Part shown: positions 16,815 to 25,005 of the stretch, piece after piece
Numbering within the stretch: the stretch's first letter is position 1
How the letters are laid out: every line of letters starts with the position of its first letter
NCBI GenBank assembly: GCA_910588235.1
Contig: CAJUOQ010000009.1
Coordinates: 1 to 63,492, forward strand
DNA from: an uncultured Atopostipes sp.
GTDB taxonomy: Bacteria; Bacillota; Bacilli; Lactobacillales; Carnobacteriaceae_A
Length of the DNA: 63,492 nucleotides
Reading direction: 5' to 3'
Notes under the pieces: generated by a model
Told to the model about the DNA's origin: nothing
What the model saw: only the letters and a program-made list of their open reading frames with translations
Database searches by the model: none
Program-made: the position numbers and the translations under genes

Positions 16815-17054
16815 TATCTCGTTCAAAATGGATTTCAGCGAAACAAAGCTAAAATATCTCGCTCAAATTTGATTTCACCAAAACAAATCCGAAATATCTT
16901 GCTCAAATTCGATTTCACCGAAACAAATCCAATTTATCTCGCTCAAATCCGATTTCACCAAAACAAATCTGAAATATCTCGCTCAAAATTGATTTCACCG
17001 AAACAAATCCGAAATATCTTGCTCAAATTCAATTTCACCGAAACAAGCACCAGA
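16815..17054. repeat. Tandem repeat, six units of exactly 40 bp
   Basis: Units begin with TATCTCGCTCAAA or close variants at 16815, 16855, 16895, 16935, 16975 and 17015; a weak seventh starts at 17055. Each contains GATTTCACC(G/A)AAACAAATCC or a near copy. The array fills most of the gap between murC and polA. It leaves reading frames partly open because 40-bp units rotate through three frames, but the products would be repetitive and have no ribosome sites, so it is not taken as coding. Confidence 0.93.
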
Positions 17055-17110
17055 TACTCCGCTCTAGCCCAACCGCTACCACCTGAAAGAAAACTTTTTT
17101 AAGCAAAAAG

Positions 17111-17144
17111 AAAAGATGTCCGTCAAAGTGTGCGAACATCTTTT
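17111..17144 (-). terminator. Terminator of murC
   Basis: Stem AAAAGATGT/ACATCTTTT with further pairing inside, followed by a T-rich stretch on the minus strand, just behind the murC stop. Confidence 0.75.
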
Positions 17145-17155
17145 ATGCTTTTGTA

Positions 17156-18487
17156 TTAATGCGTTGTTTTTTCGAGTGAGGTTAATAATTCTTGATAAGC
17201 TTGTTCATATTTTTGAATGTCGCCGGCGCCCATAAAGACCACAACATCCCCTTGATGCTCGAGTAATGGCGAAACATCCTCGACGGGAAGTATGCCTTGA
17301 GCTTTGTCCACTTTGTCGTATAAGTCTTGAATTTTTACGTCGCCGTTTTCTTCACGGGCAGAGGTAAAGATTTCACTTAAGTATACACTGTCTGCTCTGT
17401 TTAAAGCTTCGGCAAATTCCGACATCAATGCGACCGTACGCGTGAAGGTGTGGGGTTGGAAAACAGCCACGATTTCACGGTCAGGATATTTTTGACGCGC
17501 GGCATCGATCGTTGCTTCAATTTCAGCGGGATGGTGTGCGTAGTCATCGATAATGACCGTGCCACTGATCACTTTTTCTGAAAAGCGACGTTTAACCCCT
17601 GGGAAACTCAAGAAGTTTTTGGCTACTTCTTCGGGGTCTAAACCTTCATGGTAAGCAAAAGCGATCACACTGAGCGCGTTTTGAATATTGTGATTCCCGA
17701 ATGAAGGGATCATAAAGTTATGGTAAAATTCGTCGTTAATGTATACATCAAAGGATGAGCCTTCTGTATCTTTGACGATATTTTTGGCTTGGACATCATT
17801 GCCGTCTTCTAAGCCATAATAAGTAATGGGAACCGCGGCGTCTAATTCTCGGAGTCGTTTATCATCGCCGCAAGCGATCACGCGTTTTCGTGTTTGTAAA
17901 GCGAAGGTATCAAAGGCTTGTGCCACATCTTCGATACTGGTGAAATAATCCGGGTGGTCAAAATCAATGTTCGTAATAATCGCATAGTCTGCTTTGTAAG
18001 CGAGAAAATGTCGACGATATTCACAAGCTTCTAACACAAAATAATCCGCATCTTCAATTCCACGGCCGGTGCCATCACCGATTAAGTAACTGGTATCTTC
18101 CATGTTACTGACGACATGCGAGAGTAATCCTGTAGTGGTCGTTTTCCCGTGCGAACCGGTCACTGCCACACTGGTATGGCCCATAATTTTATCGCCAATA
18201 AACTCGTGGTAACGAATAACGGGTACGCCTAATTCTTTCGCACGGACAATCTCTTCATGCGAGTCCGGAAATGCGTTTCCCGCAATCACTGTTTGTCCTT
18301 CTTGGATATTGTCTGCGTCAAAAACATAGATCGGAATGTTTTTATCTTCTAGTGCTTGTTGTGTAAAAAAATATTTAGCCACATCAGATCCTTGTACTTT
18401 ATAGCCCTCTTCATGCAGAATTAACGCCAGAGCACTCATACCCGAACCTTTAATGCCAACAAAATGGTAAGTAGTTTCGCGATTCAT
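17156..18487 (-). CDS. murC: UDP-N-acetylmuramate-L-alanine ligase
   Basis: Adds the first amino acid of the peptidoglycan stem peptide, in the cytoplasm, using ATP. N-terminal Rossmann domain (GIKGSGMSALAL near residues 12-23), central Mur ligase ATP site GSHGKTTTTG near 112-121, and C-terminal domain with DDYAHHPAEI and FQPHTFTR. 443 residues, slightly compact but complete. ATG preceded by TGGAGGAAG. Its upstream gap holds a candidate RNA with its own terminator at 18621-18825. Confidence 0.96.
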   Translation of the reverse strand: MNRETTYHFVGIKGSGMSALALILHEEGYKVQGSDVAKYFFTQQALEDKNIPIYVFDADNIQEGQTVIAGNAFPDSHEEIVRAKELGVPVIRYHEFIGDKIMGHTSVAVTGSHGKTTTTGLLSHVVSNMEDTSYLIGDGTGRGIEDADYFVLEACEYRRHFLAYKADYAIITNIDFDHPDYFTSIEDVAQAFDTFALQTRKRVIACGDDKRLRELDAAVPITYYGLEDGNDVQAKNIVKDTEGSSFDVYINDEFYHNFMIPSFGNHNIQNALSVIAFAYHEGLDPEEVAKNFLSFPGVKRRFSEKVISGTVIIDDYAHHPAEIEATIDAARQKYPDREIVAVFQPHTFTRTVALMSEFAEALNRADSVYLSEIFTSAREENGDVKIQDLYDKVDKAQGILPVEDVSPLLEHQGDVVVFMGAGDIQKYEQAYQELLTSLEKTTH

Positions 18488-18620
18488 TGTCTTCCTCCAT
18501 ATTGGTTTTAAATTTAATTTTTAATATTTATTCTCGATTATTAATCATAAAGCAAATGCGTTGGAATTGCTAGTTGTTCTCATTTCAAACGGATATTTTT
18601 TTATGTATCAACAACTCCAA

Positions 18621-18825
18621 CACAAAAACAAGAAGGCTCACCTTCTATTGCGGATGAGCCTTCCTGCTTTGTACCTTATTCGATTGCCTTCCCTACTCGA
18701 GTGAGTCGTAGAGTTTGTCCAATGAGTTCAAGCGATCTGAAGTCATCGTCCTACCCAAACCTACCAATCATCCTTTCGAGAAGCTGAACACTTATTTAAG
18801 GGGTCAATCGTTACTCTCTTTCTTC
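18621..18825 (-). ncRNA. Candidate structured RNA, about 205 nt, unidentified
   Basis: A consensus -10 and a factor-independent terminator bracket about 205 nt with no reading frame. Self-complementary parts are visible: CGATTG near the 5' end with CAATCG near the 3' end, GTTCA/TGAAC in the interior, and CTAC/GTAG. The size and closed-end pairing recall 6S RNA, but I could not match conserved 6S, SRP, RNase P, tmRNA or T-box cores. An attenuator-type leader of murC (start codon 134 bases further on) is the alternative. Confidence 0.5.
18633..18662 (-). terminator. Terminator of the candidate RNA
   Basis: Stem AAGGCTCA/TGAGCCTT extended by further pairs, followed on the minus strand by TTGTTTTTGTG. 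Confidence 0.75.
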
Positions 18826-18831
18826 AACTAT

Positions 18832-18860
18832 ATTATAGCAACCCTTCGTGCAAATTGCGA
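18832..18860 (-). promoter_or_regulatory. Promoter of the candidate RNA
   Basis: Minus-strand consensus -10 TATAAT (18832-18837) and a partial -35 TCGCAA (18855-18860), 17 bp apart. Confidence 0.55.
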
Positions 18861-18888
18861 CTCAGACGCTCACTATTTTTAAAAAATT

Positions 18889-19551
18889 TTAACGATCTTC
18901 CGAAAATAAACTATTTAAATTATTCTTCCCATTTTGCATCGCTTCTTGGTCTTCTGCGATAATTTTTGAAAGTGAACGATGTAAACCACTGGTCGGTTTT
19001 GCGGCGGTAGAAGTCAGCTTCTCTTTGACCTGCTCCGCTTTCTTCTGCGCGGGCGTTGCCGTCTGCTTCGTCTCTTTGGAGCGGATTTTCTGTTTAGCGG
19101 CAGCTTTTTGAGCTTCTTTGGCTGGTTGTTCTTCTTTAGCAGACTCTTTCTTCTCCGACTCTGCTTGTTTTTCTGCTTCCTCAGCGATATTTTCCGCCGA
19201 TTCTTCCTCCGCTAAATAACCATCAAATAATAAATACGAGCTTTTTTCTTTCTCTAAGCGCGCTTCGATTGCTTCAATTAATTGATGATTCTTCTTCGTT
19301 TTTTGCCAACCTTCTAAATACTGCAAACTTTTGGGTATTTCTTTGCTGCGAAAGGAATAATTTTCAGGTTTTGGCTTTATAGAAGGAGTTTCCATGTAGT
19401 CGAACGCTTCTTTTTTAAGATCTTCTCGGGTGCGCACTTGGTTCGGCATGCTTCTTTTGTGCACTTGTTCAAACCGATTCTTCTGTTTTTTAATGGGTTT
19501 CAACTTCGGATGATCTTTTTTATAAAAGCTCGGACCATCATAATTTTTCAT
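18889..19551 (-). CDS. Uncharacterised charged protein at the SftA locus
   Basis: 220 residues, no membrane segment. The first 90 residues are basic and hold FRSKEIPKSLQYLEG (about 67-81), which resembles the short FxPxEIPSPIYG-like motif before the motor of SftA/SpoIIIE translocases. Residues 115-185 are Glu/Lys/Ala-rich and probably disordered or coiled. In Bacillus the gene between ytpR and murC is ytpS (sftA, a DNA translocase); here no FtsK-type ATPase motifs follow. It may be the remnant N-terminal arm of SftA or an unrelated small protein. Good AAAGGAGGAG ribosome site, so probably expressed. Confidence 0.7.
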   Translation of the reverse strand: MKNYDGPSFYKKDHPKLKPIKKQKNRFEQVHKRSMPNQVRTREDLKKEAFDYMETPSIKPKPENYSFRSKEIPKSLQYLEGWQKTKKNHQLIEAIEARLEKEKSSYLLFDGYLAEEESAENIAEEAEKQAESEKKESAKEEQPAKEAQKAAAKQKIRSKETKQTATPAQKKAEQVKEKLTSTAAKPTSGLHRSLSKIIAEDQEAMQNGKNNLNSLFSEDR

Positions 19552-19584
19552 TGAAACTCCTCCTTTCTTTTAAAATTTTATCAA

Positions 19585-20199
19585 TTAAACTTCGAAAGCT
19601 GCGCCGACTTCGGCTTCATCTTCCAGGACAAGAATCCCGGCTTCTTTTTCGGGCGGAACTTCTACTCCTAACTCGCTCGCAGAAGAGATCATGCCGTGAC
19701 TCGCTACTCCGCGCAACTCACCCGGCCAGATCACTAAACCATCCGGCATAACTGCTCCTGGTTTTGCGACGACGACTTTTTGTCCTTGGGCGATATTGGC
19801 CGCTCCACAAACAATTTGTAGGACTTCATCGTTATCGACTTTTGTTTGTGTCACTGATAAATGATCGGAATCTTCGTGCGGCACACATTCTTCCACATAA
19901 CCGATCACAAATTTAGGCGCCGTATCTGCGACAAGTTCGCCTTCAAAACCTTCGTTTTCTAAAGCTTCGTTTAAGGTCGCTACTTGTTCTTCCGAAAGCG
20001 TAACCGGTCCTTCGCCTTCAATCTCTAACCATTGCGAAACATTAAAGAAGTTGAATCCGACAGTTTCACCGGAAGCTTCCTCGACGAGTTTTGTAATATC
20101 GCCTTTTCTCTCATAATTTTGTTTTTCTGCTTTAGCGTCTTTTAAAAGGACCACTAATAAGTCAGAAAATGCTTGATTATTATAACTTGCAACTAACAT
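19585..20199 (-). CDS. ytpR: YtpR-family tRNA-binding domain protein
   Basis: 204 residues: an N-terminal DUF4479-type part (about 1-85) and a C-terminal EMAP/OB-fold tRNA-binding domain like that of PheT (GYVEECVPHEDSDHLSV, VCGAANIAQGQKVVVAKPGA, GVASHGMISSASELG). The role is not established in the family; a function in tRNA handling is inferred from the fold. Gene order matches the Bacillus ytoP-ytpPQR-ytpS-murC region, with ytpP and ytpQ missing here. Ribosome site GAGGG. Confidence 0.9.
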   Translation of the reverse strand: MLVASYNNQAFSDLLVVLLKDAKAEKQNYERKGDITKLVEEASGETVGFNFFNVSQWLEIEGEGPVTLSEEQVATLNEALENEGFEGELVADTAPKFVIGYVEECVPHEDSDHLSVTQTKVDNDEVLQIVCGAANIAQGQKVVVAKPGAVMPDGLVIWPGELRGVASHGMISSASELGVEVPPEKEAGILVLEDEAEVGAAFEV

Positions 20200-20217
20200 C
20201 CTATACCCTCTTTTTCA

Positions 20218-21291
20218 TTAATTTTTTGGACGAATGGTGTCCACTGTACTTTGATCTAAACTTAAAATCACTTGTTTTACCATTTCTAACGCAGCTTCAT
20301 AATCCTCAATGTGGAATAACGTTTGATGTGTGTGAATATAACGTGCACACATCCCGATAACACCGCTCGGAATCCCTTCATTCAACTGATGGGCAGCCAC
20401 TGCATCAGTACCGCCTTTGGACACAAAATATTGATAAGGAATATTATGTGTCTCGGCTGTATCTAACATAAATTCGCGCATTTCTTTGGACATGATAAAG
20501 CCTGGATCTTGAATCCGAATCAAAGTGCCTTCGCCCAGTTTACCAAAGGCATTCGCACCACCATACACATCATCCGCTGGCGAGCAGTCTACCGCGAAGA
20601 AAACGTCCGGATCAAATTTACGGACCGCTCCTTTTGTGCCGCGCAAGCCCACTTCTTCTTGGACATTAGCGCCGGCGACTAAATGGTTCGGTAAGGCTTC
20701 ATCTTTTAAGTCATGTAACGCTTCGATCACCGCGGCAACACCGTATCGGTTATCCCACGCTTTTCCTAAAATGGTTTTGCCGTTCGCCATTTGAATCGTT
20801 TCGACATCCGGTACAATCGTGTCACCGGGACGAACGCCGTACGCTTCTGCTTCTTCTTTGGATTCAAAACCGCCATCAAATAGAATATCCGTGACTTTTT
20901 GTGATTTATTTTCTTTTCCGCGCAGTAAATGCGGCGGAATTGAAGAAGAGACGACTGGGTACTCGCCTTGTCGTGTTTGGAGCGTAAATCGTTGAGCTGA
21001 TACCACTTGCGGGTTCCAGCCGCCTAAAGGAATCACACGGAAAAAGCCTTCATCCGTAATCGCAGACAACATAAAACCAATCTCGTCCATATGTGCTGCA
21101 ATCATCACTGTCGGAGCTTCTGCCGTCGCTGCTTGGCGCAGGCCGAAAATGCCTCCGAGGCCGTCTTGTTGAATTTCATCCACGTTCGGTGCGATCTCTT
21201 CCCGAATCACTTCGCGAATATTGTGTTCAAAACCACTGGTACTTTGAACTTCGGTCAATTTTTTAATTCGTTCAAATCGTTTATTATCCAT
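20218..21291 (-). CDS. ytoP: M42 family glutamyl-type aminopeptidase
   Basis: Cytoplasmic dinuclear metallopeptidase that removes N-terminal residues from short peptides. Metal and catalytic residues are visible: AAHMDEIG (His near 67), KAWDNRYG (Asp near 178), VQEEVGLRG (general base Glu near 211, metal Glu), AVDCSPADD and the late HTHQTLF His. 357 residues. Odd feature: the ribosome site AAAGGAGG is about 21 bases from this ATG; an ATT codon lies at the normal distance in the same frame, and no canonical start is closer. Confidence 0.9.
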   Translation of the reverse strand: MDNKRFERIKKLTEVQSTSGFEHNIREVIREEIAPNVDEIQQDGLGGIFGLRQAATAEAPTVMIAAHMDEIGFMLSAITDEGFFRVIPLGGWNPQVVSAQRFTLQTRQGEYPVVSSSIPPHLLRGKENKSQKVTDILFDGGFESKEEAEAYGVRPGDTIVPDVETIQMANGKTILGKAWDNRYGVAAVIEALHDLKDEALPNHLVAGANVQEEVGLRGTKGAVRKFDPDVFFAVDCSPADDVYGGANAFGKLGEGTLIRIQDPGFIMSKEMREFMLDTAETHNIPYQYFVSKGGTDAVAAHQLNEGIPSGVIGMCARYIHTHQTLFHIEDYEAALEMVKQVILSLDQSTVDTIRPKN

Positions 21292-21411
21292 ATATGTACT
21301 AGTAATCTAGATTGCCTCCTTTAAAAGTTCTTATCTGTTTCTATTATACACAAAATATGCCCTAGATTGAACCGACGGCCGCTTCTATTTTTACAAACAT
21401 CTTTTAATAAA

Positions 21412-21440
21412 TGACAAAGCGGAAAGAATTGTGCTAAAAT
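21412..21440 (+). promoter_or_regulatory. Promoter of the ytzB-like gene
   Basis: -35 TGACAA (21412-21417), 17 bp, -10 TAAAAT (21435-21440) with TGTGC before it; about 50 bases upstream of the start codon. Confidence 0.6.
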
Positions 21441-21490
21441 AAGTCTGCAATGCAATGAAAGCATTTTTTAAAATGGCAAGGAGGATGCAT

Positions 21491-21826
21491 ATGAACAATA
21501 ACAAACATAATGAGCGACTGTTGCCCCTCGCAATTACAGGAGCGGTCATCTCGTTTATTTTAGGCGCTTTAACCTTTTTCTTAGTCGATAAAAATACACC
21601 GGTCAGCGCTGATAAGATTTTAAATAATGTGAAAGACCAATTTCGAGAAGAAGGACCGATTGAAGGTTCATGGATCGAAATGACGAAAGTTCCTTGGAAA
21701 AAATATTCTTATGAGACAAAAGTTTATTATGGCGGAATCTCCAAAATGGAAAAAGGCCAAGTGGCTCAATATGAATTTGTCGCCGATGCCTATACAGGTG
21801 CTTTAATGGATCTTTATAAAGTGTAA
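21491..21826 (+). CDS. ytzB: Membrane-anchored PepSY-like protein (YtzB type)
   Basis: 111 residues: short basic N-terminus, one membrane segment (about residues 12-34: LPLAITGAVISFILGALTFF) and an extracytoplasmic part that ends YEFVADAYTGALMDLYKV, the acidic/Thr-Gly ending seen in PepSY domains. Such domains are thought to inhibit or sense peptidases; the target is unknown. Divergent from the aminopeptidase gene, as ytzB is from ytoP in Bacillus. The ATG at 21491, eight bases from AAGGAGG, is preferred over an in-frame ATG at 21455. Confidence 0.75.
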   Translation: MNNNKHNERLLPLAITGAVISFILGALTFFLVDKNTPVSADKILNNVKDQFREEGPIEGSWIEMTKVPWKKYSYETKVYYGGISKMEKGQVAQYEFVADAYTGALMDLYKV

Positions 21827-21847
21827 AATTTGCGTTTAAATATTAAA

Positions 21848-21875
21848 AAGCATGCGCCCCGAAAGGTGCATGCTT
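21848..21875. terminator. Bidirectional terminator between ytzB and ytmP
   Basis: Stem AAGCATGC/GCATGCTT between convergent genes, with TCTTTTATT after it on the plus strand and TTTTTAATA on the minus strand. Confidence 0.8.
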
Positions 21876-21900
21876 CTTTTATTGATTCCAATCATTCAAT

Positions 21901-22686
21901 TTATTCGTGTTCTAGCCAGCGATTTAATTTTAAAATGAGAGCGTTCATCTGGTGATAGCGAGCTTTTCGGTGCGCATATTTAATATCAAATAACAAATTA
22001 ATAAAAGCATACCAGCGCACACGATTCAATTCATTTTCGGAAAAGTTCATGTCATTCTTCTCGATCCACTGCGACCAACCTTCTTTCTCAATATAACGGG
22101 CAAACAACTGCCCAATATCAAACAAGTAGTCCATTAAAACAGCCGTATCCCAATCGACAATATATAAAGCACCTTCATCCGACAACAACATATTCTTACT
22201 CGATATATCGGCGTGGCAAACCCGAATATCTTCTTCGGTATAACCCAGTGGAAGTCGTTGTAACAGATCGTGATAAGCTTTTTCTAACACTGGATGATTC
22301 GCCAAATCACTACTTAAATCTTCTTCATAATCAGCGAGTAAGTCGACCGGACTGACTTCTTGGCCACCTACCCGATACAATAAACGTTTCAACGTGTCTG
22401 AGCGATGGAGCTTAACTAAAATCTCTGCGATATTACTGGAAGACATTTCCGATTCTTCAAGCGTGCGTCCATTACACCATTCTTGGGCTGTGAGTACATC
22501 GCCATTCCCCGTCCGTTTCGTCCAAATTAATCTCGGTGTGATGCCTTCAAGCGAGAGAGCCGCTAAAAAAGGTGACGAATTTTTCTTTAAAAAGACTTTT
22601 TCTTCGTCACGAATCCCCATATACGCTTTACCAGTTTCACCACCGATAGGATGTAAATTCCACCCCGATTCTTGTTCGATTTCCAT
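21901..22686 (-). CDS. ytmP: Phosphotransferase-fold protein YtmP
   Basis: 261 residues of the aminoglycoside phosphotransferase/choline kinase superfamily. The catalytic loop VCHADISSKNML (near residues 155-166; Asp and Asn) and the metal-binding DWD in YIVDWDTAVLMD (near 175-186) are present, so it should bind ATP. The physiological substrate is not known for this family. In related Lactobacillales ytmP usually follows ecsB and precedes trmB; here a terminator follows and trmB is not adjacent. Confidence 0.85.
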   Translation of the reverse strand: MEIEQESGWNLHPIGGETGKAYMGIRDEEKVFLKKNSSPFLAALSLEGITPRLIWTKRTGNGDVLTAQEWCNGRTLEESEMSSSNIAEILVKLHRSDTLKRLLYRVGGQEVSPVDLLADYEEDLSSDLANHPVLEKAYHDLLQRLPLGYTEEDIRVCHADISSKNMLLSDEGALYIVDWDTAVLMDYLFDIGQLFARYIEKEGWSQWIEKNDMNFSENELNRVRWYAFINLLFDIKYAHRKARYHQMNALILKLNRWLEHE

Positions 22687-22818
22687 ACCTATCCGTTCCT
22701 TTGTATAAAATATTTTGTTCGTTCTTTTATTTCATTTTTTCCTGCCCGTTCACTTCTTCTCTACACTCCATATTTTATAAGCGAAAAGAAAAACCGTCAA
22801 GAGACAGTATGTTCTTTT

Positions 22819-24042
22819 TTATTCACTTGTTGTAGTTAAGCGCCGCGGCGCGTATAAATAACTAAATAAATAACTGAAGAGAAAACCAAGGGGCCATAAA
22901 CCAAAAGCAATTAATCCGAGTCCAGACAAGGCCGCAAGTCCGAGTAGCAAACTGACGACCATGAGTAATTGAAAAATAATTTGAAAGATGGCCTTGTTTT
23001 TGTCCGCTACCGTTAACGGGTAAATTTTAAACTGTGGGACGCGTTCAATTTCAGCCGCTAAAGTCAGTAACTGGAAGCCAATCATGTATAAAAAGAGTAT
23101 GACCAGTGCTGCTGAAACCAACCACGAGTCGGTCACTGTTAGTAAAAGACCGCCGACCAGCGTCGCACGCAGCACCAATAAACTATAATCCGTATTGCGC
23201 ACTAGCACGCGTAGCACATAATAGTAAGCAGCATTCGTTTGGCCTTTTGAAAGTTTTGCGAGCAACGGATCGAGCCACGAGAGGCGTTTAATGTTTGTTT
23301 CAATATTGGGCACGTTCGTAAATAGCCCAATAAAGCGCAACAAACGCTGCATTCTTTTTTCTTCCGCTTGAATCATCGTTTCCCATTGAAAGAAGTGTTG
23401 GAAGAAAATCTTTTCCGTAAAAAATTGATACATCGTATAAAGTGTGACGGCACTAACGACCAGTGCTGTCAGTGGTAAGTTTAAAAATAACAAGCTCAGC
23501 AGTGCTAACCCTTTAAAAGCTGTCGTTAACCAACGATATTTTTGAATGTTCTCTGGTGGAATTTCAAAAAAAGGCGCGATCGTCGTAAGTAAATTCAACC
23601 ATTTAAGCCCCGCGAGTGTGAGCAACAGCCAGAGAAAATCACTGCCACTTGCTCCGCGCGTTGCCTGCAAAATCGGAAACGTGACGAGTGCAATGAATGC
23701 CACAGAAAATAGAGATTGACCATAACTTTTAGCCGTTTCTCTTTTAAAAATTTGTTTAAAGGCTTGCTCTTTTGGGAGCAAAAACACTTTATCCGCCGGC
23801 TCTAACAATAACGTCAGACTACCGGTAGACACTATTAGTAAATACAATAAACCGACTAACAGACGCGGTTGAATCATGCCGACAGTGACCGTTTCTAAAT
23901 AATTCGAATAAGTAAAACCGCCCGCTCCGAACAGAATCAATAAGATTAAAACGAAATGGTCATTCATAATAATCCGCGCATATTTTAAAATGTTTTTTAA
24001 ATAAAGCGACTGGCGCTTTTTAAATAAAGCTTCAAGAGTCAT
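22819..24042 (-). CDS. ecsB: ABC transporter permease EcsB
   Basis: Membrane partner of EcsA. In Bacillus the Ecs transporter affects protein secretion, regulated proteolysis and, with EcsC, peptide-pheromone handling; the cargo is uncertain. About 407 residues with some ten hydrophobic segments and a basic loop near the middle (EEKRMQRLLRF). The frame opens at 24069, but the ATG at 24042 with GGAAGAAGGG upstream is preferred; it overlaps the end of ecsA by 11 bases, which implies coupled translation. Confidence 0.88.
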   Translation of the reverse strand: MTLEALFKKRQSLYLKNILKYARIIMNDHFVLILLILFGAGGFTYSNYLETVTVGMIQPRLLVGLLYLLIVSTGSLTLLLEPADKVFLLPKEQAFKQIFKRETAKSYGQSLFSVAFIALVTFPILQATRGASGSDFLWLLLTLAGLKWLNLLTTIAPFFEIPPENIQKYRWLTTAFKGLALLSLLFLNLPLTALVVSAVTLYTMYQFFTEKIFFQHFFQWETMIQAEEKRMQRLLRFIGLFTNVPNIETNIKRLSWLDPLLAKLSKGQTNAAYYYVLRVLVRNTDYSLLVLRATLVGGLLLTVTDSWLVSAALVILFLYMIGFQLLTLAAEIERVPQFKIYPLTVADKNKAIFQIIFQLLMVVSLLLGLAALSGLGLIAFGLWPLGFLFSYLFSYLYAPRRLTTTSE

Positions 24043-24778
24043 TGCGGAACCCTTCTTCCTGGGCCACAAAACGATAAATCTGTTCTAAATCGGAAGCCGG
24101 CAAATCAAATTGTGCCGCCAATTCCGCGGTCGTCCCTTTCGCAAAAACAACACCATCATTTAGAATCACAAAAGAATCGCAAATCTTTTCCGCATTTCTC
24201 AACACATGCGTACTCATCAAGATCGCATTCCCCTGCGCTTTTCTTTCAAGCAATAATTGTTCAAAATCCCAAATTGCAATCGGGTCTAAGCCGATAAAAG
24301 GTTCATCGATCACCATGACATCGGGATCCGTGACTAACGCACTGATAATCATCACTTTTTGCTGCATCCCTTTAGAAAAATCTTGCGGGAACCAATTCAA
24401 GCGCTGCTCGAGGCGAAATAATTCTAATAAAGGTTGCGCGCGTTCCATTAAGGTTTCCCAAGGAATGTCATAAGCCATCGCGGTAATTTCTAAATGTTCT
24501 TTCAGCGTGAGACTGCGGTAAACGAGTGGGGTTTCGGGGATGAAAGAAAGCTTTTTCCGATAAGCGATCGGATCTTTTTTCAAGGTCAGCTGATCGACTT
24601 CAATTTCGCCAGAAAAAGGCTCCATCAAGCCCATAATGTGTTTAATCGTGGTACTCTTACCGGCGCCATTTAAGCCAATTAAGCCCACAATCTCGCCATC
24701 CTCCACCTCAAATGAAAGATCCTTGATGACCGGTGTATGTGTATATCCACCTGTTAAGTGACTGACTTTTAAACTCAT
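24032..24778 (-). CDS. ecsA: ABC transporter ATPase EcsA
   Basis: ATPase of the Ecs transporter at the inner face of the membrane. Walker A GLNGAGKST near residues 36-44, signature FSKGMQQKV near 132-140, Walker B VMVIDEPFIG near 154-163 and STHV switch His near 187. 248 residues. Followed with overlap by ecsB; ecsA is preceded by GAAGGATG. Confidence 0.92.
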   Translation of the reverse strand: MSLKVSHLTGGYTHTPVIKDLSFEVEDGEIVGLIGLNGAGKSTTIKHIMGLMEPFSGEIEVDQLTLKKDPIAYRKKLSFIPETPLVYRSLTLKEHLEITAMAYDIPWETLMERAQPLLELFRLEQRLNWFPQDFSKGMQQKVMIISALVTDPDVMVIDEPFIGLDPIAIWDFEQLLLERKAQGNAILMSTHVLRNAEKICDSFVILNDGVVFAKGTTAELAAQFDLPASDLEQIYRFVAQEEGFRNDS

Positions 24779-25005
24779 TACTGAATCATCCTTCGTTCAT
24801 CCATAGTTCTGTTATTTTATCACAATTCTTCCGCTCGACGATAGAAATAAGCCAAGCTTTTTTCATTAAAATATTCTTCAGAATTCATTGACGCAAGATG
24901 ATAATGATACGATAAACGGCAAGATTTCTCAACCTCAATTGGCCTATATTTTCCAGACAAGCAAATAAAAAGGACTGAGTTGTAAGCACCACTTTCTTGT
25001 TAGAT

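Noticed and set aside
16815..17054. CRISPR array as an explanation for the 40-bp repeats
   Set aside because: The units are contiguous and similar along their whole length, with no unique spacers, and no cas genes are present.
16543..17102. Two overlapping plus-strand reading frames of 109 and 77 codons in the murC-polA gap
   Set aside because: They run through the 40-bp repeats, encode repetitive peptides (PKQIRNILLKF type) and lack ribosome sites.
18621..18825. T-box or SRP RNA as identity of the RNA upstream of murC
   Set aside because: The T-box core GGTGGNACC and the SRP GGAAGCAGC-type core are both missing.
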